The position numbers were made by a program, and so were the translations under genes. The notes under the pieces were generated by a model. That model did no database searches and had not been told where the DNA came from. It saw nothing but the letters and a program-made list of their open reading frames with translations. DNA of 64,000 nucleotides, taken from positions 33,749-97,748 of the forward strand of contig CAZNLL010000001.1 of the NCBI GenBank assembly GCA_964573885.1, in the 5' to 3' direction. The stretch is from CAZNLL01 sp964573885. GTDB taxonomy: Bacteria > Desulfobacterota > DSM-4660 > Desulfatiglandales > Desulfatiglandaceae. Below, in pieces: positions 51,013 through 58,316 of the stretch (position 1 is its first letter; each line of letters starts with the position of its first letter).

Positions 51013-51696
51013 TTACAAAGGTCGGTCCCAGCCCCATGCCAGGTCGTCCCGGGCATGTCCCTCATTGAGGGCCTGTTCCACCTGGCGGCGAATTTCTTCG
51101 AGGGCCTGGGGTCCACTCTTCCGGGGGACATAGAAAGGCTCTCCCCAGCGGATAAGGACCCGCGTAAAGGGTTTGGGTACCATAAAGCGGTCCCAGCTCC
51201 GGGCACGCCAGTTCTTTTCTGTGGAGATAAAGAGGGGGAATATCCCGGCCCCGGTAAGCTGGGCCAGGGTGATAACACCGTTTTTGACATGCCCCTTCGG
51301 CCCCCTGGGACCGTCCACGATGTGGACGGCGGCAGGATTCCTGCCCAGGGCCCTCACCATGGTCTTGAGGGCCTGCGAGCCCCCCCTTGAGCTGGACCCT
51401 CTGACAGGGTCCAGGCCCAGGCGGGCCACAACAGGGGCAATGAGATCACCGTCTTTGCTTTGGCTGATCATGACGCAGGGATTGAATTCCCTGTGTCTGG
51501 AGGCATAGACCAGGGCGGAGAGGAAACGCTGGTGCCACACGGCCGCGACAACTTTCCCACCGGCGGCGATATGGTCCAGTACGGGATTCTCCTTTTCCAC
51601 CCTCAGTCGGAGAAGGGAGAGGTAGGCGCGGATAAAATAATAGGCAAACGGCACAAGCCCGTAATTCAAGAGTCCATGGGCTATCCTTGAGGCCAA
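51013..51696 (-). CDS. DUF374-family lysophospholipid acyltransferase-like protein
   Basis: This 227-residue protein of the LPLAT superfamily has an N-terminal membrane-associated helix, the acceptor motif AAVWHQRFLSALV (the DUF374 form of the H-X4-D site), SKDGDLIAPVVARLG and the HIVDGPRGPKGHVK motif. DUF374 proteins are inner-membrane acyltransferases thought to modify lipid A precursors or phospholipids. It converges with rmlC. Its promoter lies at 51766-51794. The substrate is not known. Confidence 0.85.
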   Translation of the reverse strand: MASRIAHGLLNYGLVPFAYYFIRAYLSLLRLRVEKENPVLDHIAAGGKVVAAVWHQRFLSALVYASRHREFNPCVMISQSKDGDLIAPVVARLGLDPVRGSSSRGGSQALKTMVRALGRNPAAVHIVDGPRGPKGHVKNGVITLAQLTGAGIFPLFISTEKNWRARSWDRFMVPKPFTRVLIRWGEPFYVPRKSGPQALEEIRRQVEQALNEGHARDDLAWGWDRPL

Positions 51697-51765
51697 GGTT
51701 AAACCTCCCGGTTATGAAAGGGTGTTCATCAGGGGATAAAATCATGCCCCAACAAAAATCATGGT

Positions 51766-51794
51766 AACATATCCAAGGGAGGATGTTTTGTCAA
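51766..51794 (-). promoter_or_regulatory. Sigma-70 promoter for the DUF374 gene
   Basis: On the minus strand a perfect TTGACA (51794-51789) and TATGTT (51771-51766) are 17 bases apart. The transcript would start near 51759, about 60 bases before the ATG at 51696. Confidence 0.65.
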
Positions 51795-51929
51795 TTTCTA
51801 GTCTGCCGTCGTCCCGGGGGGGGGTGGAGGCGGTTCCCCGGGGCCGGCCCGGGGAAACAGGGGCTGGTCAAAGGGGAAAAAGCATGGTAGAGAAAAATCC
51901 AGGATTTGCGACCAACCAGGGGGGAGCCT

Positions 51930-52385
51930 ATGACTAAAGAGGAGAGGGTAATATACCTGGCCAATGTGGCCTTGATTTCTGCAAAGGATGGGGCCCTTAG
52001 CCCCTTTGAGGCCCGGGCCGTCGAAGGGGTCCGCCAGGAACTGGGCGCAGGCAAGGGCGATTTGGAGGCGGCCCTCAAAAGGGTGGCTCAAACCGGGCAT
52101 GTGATCAAGCCGGTGGGACGCCTTTCTGAGAGGATCAGAAATCTTGAAGACATGGTCTTTGTGGCCCTTTCAGACAGGGAGCTTTCCAAAGCGGAAAAAC
52201 CGGAAGTGCTCGCCTTTGCCAAGAAGATAGGGGTAACCCAGGTACAACTCACCCAGATCTTGAATGAAGCCAGGGAACGGATTGAATCTCAATTGCGTGA
52301 CAAAAGGGTTCCGTGTCCAGGATGTGGCAAGGAGGTGCCTCCTGGATCCAAATTTTGCCCCTTTTGCGGGGCCCCCTGCCAGTAG
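51930..52385 (+). CDS. TerB-like protein with C-terminal zinc ribbon
   Basis: This 151-residue protein has an N-terminal helical domain resembling TerB/DjlA-type tellurite-resistance domains (YLANVALISAKDGALSPFEA, then LERM-like helices and VALSDRELSKAEKPEVLAFA), followed by a double CxxC zinc ribbon: CPGCGKEVPPGSKFCPFCG at the C-terminus. The ATG is preceded by ggggag. The zinc ribbon is closely similar to those of the SPFH protein at 44580, so it may have a related partner. Function unknown. Confidence 0.72.
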   Translation: MTKEERVIYLANVALISAKDGALSPFEARAVEGVRQELGAGKGDLEAALKRVAQTGHVIKPVGRLSERIRNLEDMVFVALSDRELSKAEKPEVLAFAKKIGVTQVQLTQILNEARERIESQLRDKRVPCPGCGKEVPPGSKFCPFCGAPCQ

Positions 52386-52440
52386 ATGACCCCTTTTCGT
52401 TTTATTCTTGTGGGTTGCCTTATTCTCAGGGAGAAAGCCA

Positions 52441-53364
52441 TTGGCAGCACTCGAAATTATGGAGGACCTCTTTTTTTTGGAGAGGGGCCATTTGAACGGA
52501 AATCATTTCGTGTACCGCTCGGCAGCGCCTGTACTCATTGATACGGGCTATGTAGGTGACTTTGATAAAACCGCCCAGTTGATCACCGGGCTGGGGGTCG
52601 CCCTCTCCCAGGTCCGACTGATCATCAGTACCCATTGTCACTGCGACCACATGGGTGGCAATAAGATCATCCAGGAACGGTCAGGCTGCGACATCGCTCT
52701 CCACAAAATAGGCAAGTATTTCATGGATATACAGGATGACTGGTCCACCTGGTGGCGGTACTACAGACAGGAGGCGGATTTCTTTCAGTGTACCAGGGGG
52801 CTGGAGGATGGGGAAGCCATCGCCCTGGGGCCCCATGAATTCACCGTCATTCACACCCCGGGCCATGCCTCGGACGGCATTGTTCTTTACGAAGGGAAAG
52901 AAAAGGTTCTTATCTCTTCAGATACGCTCTGGGAAAGGCGTGTGGCCACCATTACCGTGCGGGTAGAAGGGAGTACCGCCGTGCACGCCCTGGAGGCCTC
53001 GCTTGAACGCCTGGCCCCCCTTGATGTGAAAGTGGTCTTTCCGGGCCATGGGGCGCCCTTTACAGATTTCCGGGCCGCCCTGGAGCGAAGCCGAAAAAAG
53101 GTGAAGGATTACCTGCTCCACCCGGAAAAGGTGGGGAACGATCTGCTCAAGAGGATTACCATTTATACCCTGTTGATGAAGCGGCGGGTCCGGGAACAGA
53201 CGTTTTTACCCTGGCTCAAAGGCACCCACTGGTTCCCTGAAACAGTAGATCTCTATTTCAAAGGGGATTATGAGAGGAAATACCATGAGATTATGGAAAA
53301 TTTTTTACAGAAGGGGGTGATTAAGCGGAAAAACGGCTGGTTATATACCACAGTAAAGCCCTAG
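52441..53364 (+). CDS. MBL-fold metallo-hydrolase
   Basis: From the TTG at 52441 this is 307 residues of a metallo-beta-lactamase-fold hydrolase. The dinuclear metal ligands are His 65, His 67, Asp 69 and His 70 (THCHCDHMGG), the His of HTPGHASDG, the Asp of SSDTLW and the His of FPGHGAPF. A C-terminal region of about 80 residues with a winged-helix look (KRITIYTLLMKRR, GVIKRKNGWLYT) follows, as in LACTB2-like proteins. A gggagaaagcc ribosome site supports the TTG; an ATG at 52459 is possible. The substrate is unknown. Confidence 0.85.
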   Translation: MAALEIMEDLFFLERGHLNGNHFVYRSAAPVLIDTGYVGDFDKTAQLITGLGVALSQVRLIISTHCHCDHMGGNKIIQERSGCDIALHKIGKYFMDIQDDWSTWWRYYRQEADFFQCTRGLEDGEAIALGPHEFTVIHTPGHASDGIVLYEGKEKVLISSDTLWERRVATITVRVEGSTAVHALEASLERLAPLDVKVVFPGHGAPFTDFRAALERSRKKVKDYLLHPEKVGNDLLKRITIYTLLMKRRVREQTFLPWLKGTHWFPETVDLYFKGDYERKYHEIMENFLQKGVIKRKNGWLYTTVKP

Positions 53365-53396
53365 GGAGGCTTATGAGGAGAGGGGAGCTTTACGCC

Positions 53397-54155
53397 CTAT
53401 TTGTGGGAGGGGGGGCGAAGCCTCAATATCTCTGAACACAGGGCCGCGTAATCAAGGGCGCCCCTCGAATTCCATCGGAATTTATCGACCGGTTTTCCGG
53501 CCAGGTTGGCCTGGTTGAGAGATTCACTTTTGTATATGGTGGTCTTGAGAAGCCGTCGCCGGTGATCTTCCAGGAGTTCCTTAAAGAGGGCGTTGGTCAG
53601 GGAAGTGCGGAGATCGAGCATGGTTATGAGGATTCGATAGGGCACGTCGCCTTCATCCCGCAGTTCCCGGGACACCTCGAGCAAGGTGTCAAGCCCCTTC
53701 ACCGCTCCCACGCCGGGCTGGACGGGAATTAGGAGGAGATCGGCCGCAATAATGGCATTGTGTGTGAGGATGTTGAGGGAAGGGGGACAATCCAGAATGA
53801 TTTCATCGTAGGTCTCGAGCAGGGGTTCCAGGGCCCGTTTCAACCGCTCTTCCCGGCGGATGCGTGTCGAGAGGAGTTCGGCGGTCTGGTTGAGCCTGGC
53901 CGTGGCCGGCACCATATCCAGGTTTGGGATTTCCGTCTTGGAAACCGAGCGGGCGGCCTGGGAGGGGCGCTCCATAATAAGATCACCCGCGTCTCTATCG
54001 CCCGCTTCCTGGAGAAAGGGGCGGGTCGCGTGGGCTTGGGCATCCAGGTCAACCAAAAGGGTGTTTCTGTTGCGCTCGGCAAGTCCGGCGGCCAGGTTAA
54101 CCGCAGTGGTGGTTTTGCCCACACCGCCTTTTACATTGGTAATGGCGAGTATCAT
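53397..54155 (-). CDS. ParA-family ATPase (orphan)
   Basis: From the ATG at 54155 this 252-residue protein starts ILAITNVKGGVGKTTTAVNLA, the deviant Walker A of ParA/MinD proteins at residues 9-16. VDLDAQAHATRPFL, DEIILDCPPSLNILTHNAII and LIPVQPGVGAVKGL follow, all ParA-like. No ParB gene is adjacent, so it is an orphan ParA, of the kind that positions chemotaxis, secretion or other complexes. A longer frame from 54224 would run through its own promoter and is rejected. It is divergent from the tandem-repeat gene at 54421. Confidence 0.88.
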   Translation of the reverse strand: MILAITNVKGGVGKTTTAVNLAAGLAERNRNTLLVDLDAQAHATRPFLQEAGDRDAGDLIMERPSQAARSVSKTEIPNLDMVPATARLNQTAELLSTRIRREERLKRALEPLLETYDEIILDCPPSLNILTHNAIIAADLLLIPVQPGVGAVKGLDTLLEVSRELRDEGDVPYRILITMLDLRTSLTNALFKELLEDHRRRLLKTTIYKSESLNQANLAGKPVDKFRWNSRGALDYAALCSEILRLRPPSHK

Positions 54156-54195
54156 GCTAACCCTCCCTACCGGTTTTTGACCGTGCTCCCTGTCT

Positions 54196-54224
54196 CTTAT
54201 AGCCGGGCCGCCGGCAGGTGTCAA
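54196..54224 (-). promoter_or_regulatory. Consensus sigma-70 promoter for the orphan parA
   Basis: On the minus strand a perfect TTGACA (54224-54219), 17 bases, and TATAAG (54201-54196). The transcript would start near 54189, leaving about 35 bases of leader with a gggaggg ribosome site. Confidence 0.75.
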
Positions 54225-54420
54225 CTCTCTGCTGGTGGGAATTCAAAAAAACGGGGCCTGGTTCCTTCCCGGATCGGGGCGGGAGATCCGAAATCTCGAC
54301 CCATCTATCTCTCCTTGACCGTTGACAGGAGGCCCCCATCCGTCGTAGATCTCCAGAAACCCCAAAAACGCCGAGGTCACCCCAAGGCGGGGGCCTTGAT
54401 CACGGCAGGAGGCATGTGCT

Positions 54421-54873
54421 ATGACCCATGAAGACCGGGGCCATTACTCAAAGAAGCACCCGCCGGGCCGTACCCCCAGGCCGGAAGTTGTTGCGGCGGT
54501 GCAGGAACGGGCCCCAGGGGGAGAGATCTCCTGTGTCGCGGCCCATGAAATAGCCAGGGCCTTGGAGGTCCCCCCTGAGGAAGTCGGATTTACCCTGGAC
54601 AGGCTCGAGTTGCGGATCATTCGCTGCCAGTTGGGTCTTTTTGGATATACACCCTTAAAAAGGACGGTAAGGCCCGCGGATCATGTCCCCCAGGACCTGG
54701 AACGGGCCATTCGAGACTCCTTGGAAAGGGGGCGTCTTTCCTGCAAGAATGCCTGGGACCTGGCCGCTGATTTTGGGATGGCCAAAATGGCCGTGTCCTC
54801 GGCCTGTGAGGCCCTTGGGATAAAGATAACCTCCTGCCAGCTTGGGGCCTTCAAGAGATCCGAGGAATCCTGA
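54421..54873 (+). CDS. Duplicated helix-turn-helix-like protein with Cys and CQLG motifs
   Basis: This 150-residue protein is built of two copies of one domain. In each, an SC pair (residues 37-38 and 107-108) is followed, after the same spacing of 31 residues from Cys to Cys, by CQLG (69-72 and 139-142). Between them are helices resembling a winged helix (AHEIARALEVPPEEVGFTLD and AWDLAADFGMAKMAVSSACE). The conserved cysteine pair per repeat suggests a metal or redox site, but the metal is not evident. It is divergent from parA, 265 bases away. I do not recognise a named family; a regulator is plausible. Confidence 0.78.
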   Translation: MTHEDRGHYSKKHPPGRTPRPEVVAAVQERAPGGEISCVAAHEIARALEVPPEEVGFTLDRLELRIIRCQLGLFGYTPLKRTVRPADHVPQDLERAIRDSLERGRLSCKNAWDLAADFGMAKMAVSSACEALGIKITSCQLGAFKRSEES

Positions 54874-54971
54874 GGAAAAGGTGGGTACGGCGACCTATTT
54901 TCTGGCGGAAAGAAAGGCAGGACCCTTGAGGGCCTTAAAAAAAGGTCCCCGGGAGTTCATCTGATTGGCAT

Positions 54972-55022
54972 AAAAAAACCGCCCACCCCTGAGTGCCTTT
55001 CAAAACACCCGGGAGAGGGCGG
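54972..55022 (-). terminator. Rho-independent terminator after the HesB-like selenoprotein gene
   Basis: On the minus strand a long hairpin with an outer CCGCCC/GGGCGG stem and an inner GGGTG/CACTC stem is followed by seven T residues (54978-54972). It ends the gene whose stop is at 55038. Confidence 0.75.
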
Positions 55023-55037
55023 CCGGGACCCAGCCCC

Positions 55038-55346
55038 TTAACAACTACAAGAACCGCCGCAACCCACAGGGAGGTTGGAAGAGATGTGAAATCCTGCACC
55101 CATGGGGGAGGTCACATAGTCTACTTTTATGGGTTTGAGCCTGTCAAACAGCTCTTTTTCAATCACATAGGTCAATCCCTTGTCCTCGAACCGATGATCG
55201 TCTTCCTTTGGCTCATCCAGAGCCATGCCCAGGGAGGGCCCGGATCAGCCTCCGCCTGCAAGCATGATCCTGATAGGGGTAATCTCCTCCCTGTCCTTGA
55301 GGAATTCCTTTATCATGTCGTTTGCCTTGTCCGTTACTTCAAACAT
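55038..55346 (-). CDS. HesB/IscA-like selenoprotein (in-frame UGA as Sec 34)
   Basis: Reading the TGA at 55247-55245 as selenocysteine gives a complete 102-residue HesB/IscA-like protein: MFEVTDKANDMIKEFLKDRE, then IRIMLAGGG, Sec 34, SGPSLGMALDEPKEDD, and the tail GCGGSCSC. A-type carriers bind iron-sulfur clusters through three conserved cysteines. Here Sec 34 occupies the first ligand position, and Cys 100 and Cys 102 in the CxC tail match the other two. HesB-like selenoproteins with exactly this placement are known in anaerobes. A gaggaggac ribosome site precedes the ATG, a promoter lies at 55382-55409, a terminator follows, and a SECIS-like hairpin begins at the UGA. A standard gene finder would report only the last 62 residues (from 55226). 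Confidence 0.9.
55215..55245 (-). promoter_or_regulatory. Candidate bacterial SECIS element
   Basis: In the mRNA the nine bases AUCCGGGCC (55245-55237), starting with the A of the UGA, pair with GGCUC (55224-55220) and GGAU (55218-55215), leaving one bulged U at 55219 and a 12-base loop. A stem of this length right after the UGA with a bulged U resembles the fdhF-type SECIS read by SelB. Confidence 0.6.
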
Positions 55347-55381
55347 ATTGTCCTCCTCATTGGTTTTCACAAGTTCCTATT

Positions 55382-55409
55382 AACATAGGCACGAAAAGCA
55401 CATTGTCAA
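55382..55409 (-). promoter_or_regulatory. Promoter for the HesB-like selenoprotein gene
   Basis: On the minus strand a perfect TTGACA (55409-55404) and TATGTT (55387-55382) are 16 bases apart, just after the rdgB stop and about 40 bases before the selenoprotein start. Confidence 0.6.
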
Positions 55410-55430
55410 ATCAACCCCTCCCATCCCCTA

Positions 55431-56063
55431 TCAAAAGGGTTCCTCCGATAGGCGTTGCCTGAGCCATATCAACACCTTATGAAATTCACTCCTCAATTCC
55501 TCCATGGCCTTTGCCCGGTGGCTGACCCTGTTTTTTTCTTCCCTGGACATCTGGGCAAAGGTCTTTTCCAAGGGGGGGTAATAAAAAAGGGGATCGTATC
55601 CGAAACCGTCCCGGCCTATGGGCTCCCGGGTTATTTTTCCCTCGCATCGGCCTTCATAGATCAGGGCCGGTCCCCGTGGAACAGCAATGGCAATGATACA
55701 TGTAAAGGCGGCTTCCCTGTCTTCAACCCCTTTCATGGCCTCTAGAAGCTTGTGGTTGTTTGCTGCATCCGTGGCCCCTTCACCCGCATACCTGGCGGAA
55801 TAGACGCCCGGCAGGCCTCCCAGGGCCTTTACACTGAGCCCGGAGTCGTCCGCCAGGGCTGGCAGCCCCAAGACCCTGGCCGTAAAGCGGGCCTTTTCCA
55901 CGGCATTGTCTTCAAAGGTTTCCCCCTCCTCTTTGACCTCCGGGATGGGGCCGAAGTCGTTCAAGGTTCTGATATCTATGTCAAATCCAGCAAAAAGGGT
56001 GTCAAACTCGGAGATCTTGCCCGGGTTACGGGTGGCCAGGACCAGGGCTCTGTCAAGATCCAT
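55431..56063 (-). CDS. rdgB: dITP/XTP pyrophosphatase (RdgB/HAM1)
   Basis: From the ATG at 56063 the protein is 210 residues, with a ggagaaagc ribosome site. It removes non-canonical purine nucleotides (dITP, XTP) from the pool. The substrate motif LATRNPGKISEF opens the protein, the catalytic LADDSGLSVKAL follows near residue 70, and GRDGFGYDPLFYYP near 155. A longer frame from 56159 would cross its promoter. It lies directly upstream of the selenoprotein gene on the same strand. Confidence 0.95.
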   Translation of the reverse strand: MDLDRALVLATRNPGKISEFDTLFAGFDIDIRTLNDFGPIPEVKEEGETFEDNAVEKARFTARVLGLPALADDSGLSVKALGGLPGVYSARYAGEGATDAANNHKLLEAMKGVEDREAAFTCIIAIAVPRGPALIYEGRCEGKITREPIGRDGFGYDPLFYYPPLEKTFAQMSREEKNRVSHRAKAMEELRSEFHKVLIWLRQRLSEEPF

Positions 56064-56115
56064 CGCTTTCTCCAGTAAAGGGGAAACACAAACGTCCCAG
56101 AATTTAAAATTTATG

Positions 56116-56144
56116 ACTATAAATGAATTGGTAGATCTTGACAA
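56116..56144 (-). promoter_or_regulatory. Sigma-70 promoter for rdgB
   Basis: On the minus strand TTGTCA (56144-56139), 17 bases, and TATAGT (56121-56116). The start codon at 56063 follows about 45 bases after the expected transcript start. Confidence 0.65.
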
Positions 56145-56297
56145 CCCAAAATCGCGCACTCACCAGCCATCAGTGGGCACGGGGGACGGGGCATGGGATA
56201 GATAGTGCTGGACATGGACGGGAGGTTATGTAAAAAGAGGGCTAAAGGATCAAAAACTCAGGGCGCTCAATCTTGATGGGGAGATCAGTATCATACC

Positions 56298-56963
56298 ATG
56301 TCCCTGGAGGCCTTTCAAAAGGAGTATGAAACCGATATCTCTGACCTGACCGTTAGAGACAAGGTGTTCAGATTTTTTGTACCCAAATCCATTGACCGTT
56401 TCATCGGTCCTGAGGATGTATTCCAGGAATTCCCTTTGTGGGCCAAGATTTGGAAGGCCTCGGTCGTTCTGGCCGATTACCTGGCGGCAAGGGAAGCGGA
56501 CACGTCCCGGCGCTTTTTGGAGATCGGTTGCGGATTGGGGGTGGTGGGCATTGTAGCCGCCTCTTTTGGTCACCGGGTGACCATGACCGAGTACGATCAA
56601 AACGCCCTGGATTTCGCCCGGGCGAATGCTGAATTGAACGGGGTTGAGAAGGCCCTTGAAATTGTGGCCCTGGACTGGAACGACCCCCAAATGGAAGGAG
56701 TGTTCGATTGCATCGTGGGATCAGAGGTCATTTACAGTGAGAGGGATTACCAGCCCATCCAAAGGCTTTTAAATACCTATCTGGTCCCTGAGGGGGAGAT
56801 CATCCTGGTCGAGGGGGTCAGGAAGACCAGCATGGAGTTTTTCAGGCAGATGCAACCCCTTTTTGAGGTGAAGGGGCAAAAGCTCACCCTCCGGTCCCGG
56901 GAAGAGGAGATCCCCCTTATTCTGTGCAGGATGAGGTTCCGAAATACAGGGCCCTTGTCATGA
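56298..56963 (+). CDS. Class I SAM-dependent methyltransferase (METTL/Methyltransf_16-like)
   Basis: This 221-residue Rossmann-fold methyltransferase has the SAM-binding motif FLEIGCGLGVVGIVAASFGH near residue 73, then MTEYDQNAL and the post-motif VGSEVIYSERDYQPIQRL, resembling the lysine or nicotinamide METTL21/Methyltransf_16 group. The N-terminal region (KVFRFFVPKSIDRFI, then EFPLWAKIWKASVVLADYL) is typical of that group. It converges with the phosphomannomutase gene, overlapping by 6 bases. The substrate, protein or small molecule, is unknown. Confidence 0.82.
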   Translation: MSLEAFQKEYETDISDLTVRDKVFRFFVPKSIDRFIGPEDVFQEFPLWAKIWKASVVLADYLAAREADTSRRFLEIGCGLGVVGIVAASFGHRVTMTEYDQNALDFARANAELNGVEKALEIVALDWNDPQMEGVFDCIVGSEVIYSERDYQPIQRLLNTYLVPEGEIILVEGVRKTSMEFFRQMQPLFEVKGQKLTLRSREEEIPLILCRMRFRNTGPLS

Positions 56964-58316
56964 ATCGGCGGCAAGTTTGGGTCTCAACCGGTCCATAAAG
57001 AGGCCCCTGATGCGTTCCAGGTTTTCTTTGTCCTTGGCCTCGAAGCGGAGCACCAGAACGGGCTGGGTATTGGAGGCCCGGATCAGTCCCCAGCCGTGTT
57101 CAAAGATTACCCGGGCACCGTCTACGTCGATGACCTGGTGGTCCTTTCTGAATTCATCGGCCAGTTCCGCCACTACCTGGAACTTTTTTTGGTCCGGGCA
57201 GTCGATACGGATCTCGGGGGTGTTGAACAGGGGCGGGATGTCGGCCAGGAGGGCGCCAAGCGCTTCTTGGGTGTGGGAGAGGATTTCAAGGAGCCTGGCG
57301 CCGGCGTAAATGGCGTCGTCATAACCGAAATACCCTTCCCCAAAAAAGAGGTGCCCGCTCATCTCTCCGGCCAGGAGGGCCCCCTCCTCTTTCATCTTGC
57401 TTTTGATCAACGAGTGGCCGGCCTTCCACATGATGGGCTTTCCTCCGTGGCGGGCAATGTCCTCATAGAGGACCTGGGAGCATTTGACCTCCCCGATGAT
57501 CTTGGCTCCGGGCCGCCGGGAAAGGAGGTCACGGGAGAAGACAATAAGCAACTGGTCTCCCCAAATGATACGTCCTTCTTGATCCACCACGCCGATGCGA
57601 TCCGCGTCACCGTCAAAGGCGATGCCCAGATCGGCAGAGGTTTCAAGGACTTTGGATACAAGGGACTCCAGGTATTCCGGTACCGTGGGGTCAGGATGGT
57701 GATTGGGAAAGCGCCCATCAGGCTCGCAGAAAAGGGGGATGACCTCGAAGCCGAGGGCTTTGTAAACCTCGCACGCCAGGGGTCCGCCCACCCCGTTCCC
57801 TCCGTCCACCACAAGGCGCCTCTGAACAGGCCCCGGTTGGATATGCGTCCGCAGGTATTGAAGATAGGGGCCGGCTACATCCTTTTCCTCTCCCCCTCCC
57901 CGGCCGTGGTGGTACCGCCCTGACTCACAGATTGCCCTGATTTCCTGGATTTCAGCACCATGAATGCTCATCCTGTCACGACAGATCTTAAAGCCATTAA
58001 ATTCCGGTGGGTTATGGCTGCCTGTGATTTGAATCCCGCCATCCAGGTTCAGTTCATAAAGAGAGAAATACAGGAGCGGGGTGGGTACCATGCCTATATC
58101 CACCACCCCCACGCCCGACTCCATCAGGCCTGCCATGAGTGCCTCGGCGAGCTCCGGGGAGCTTAAACGGCAGTCGCGGCCCAGTGAAACACGATGAATC
58201 CCCTTTTCTTGATAATAGGTGCCCAGGCCGAGGCCCAGTTCTCGGGCGGTTTGCCGGTTGAGTTCGTCCGGGAAAACCCCTCGGATATCATACTCCCTGA
58301 AGATGTGGGGCATCAT
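56958..58316 (-). CDS. Phosphomannomutase/phosphoglucomutase (AlgC/ManB type)
   Basis: From the ATG at 58316 this is 452 residues of an alpha-D-phosphohexomutase. The phosphoserine loop is QITGSHNPPEFNGFK (near residue 95), the metal loop is IAFDGDADRIGVVD, the sugar loop is GEMSGHLFFGEG, and the phosphate loop near the C-terminus is RASNTQPVLVLRFEAKD. It interconverts mannose-6-P and mannose-1-P or the glucose forms. Its ATG overlaps the manC stop as ATGA, so the two make GDP-mannose precursors together. A longer frame from 58490 is not supported. Confidence 0.93.
   Translation of the reverse strand: MMPHIFREYDIRGVFPDELNRQTARELGLGLGTYYQEKGIHRVSLGRDCRLSSPELAEALMAGLMESGVGVVDIGMVPTPLLYFSLYELNLDGGIQITGSHNPPEFNGFKICRDRMSIHGAEIQEIRAICESGRYHHGRGGGEEKDVAGPYLQYLRTHIQPGPVQRRLVVDGGNGVGGPLACEVYKALGFEVIPLFCEPDGRFPNHHPDPTVPEYLESLVSKVLETSADLGIAFDGDADRIGVVDQEGRIIWGDQLLIVFSRDLLSRRPGAKIIGEVKCSQVLYEDIARHGGKPIMWKAGHSLIKSKMKEEGALLAGEMSGHLFFGEGYFGYDDAIYAGARLLEILSHTQEALGALLADIPPLFNTPEIRIDCPDQKKFQVVAELADEFRKDHQVIDVDGARVIFEHGWGLIRASNTQPVLVLRFEAKDKENLERIRGLFMDRLRPKLAADS

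Noticed and set aside
51831..51860. GC-rich near-palindrome (9-bp stem, 5-base loop) upstream of the TerB-like gene as an operator.
   Set aside because: It could be a hairpin, but nothing links it to a regulator, and the GC-rich composition makes chance likely.
55226..55247. TGA at 55247-55245 as a true stop, making the downstream 62 residues a separate or broken gene.
   Set aside because: Both sides of the TGA form one continuous HesB/IscA-like protein, with ribosome site, promoter and terminator for the whole, and Sec falls on a known ligand position.
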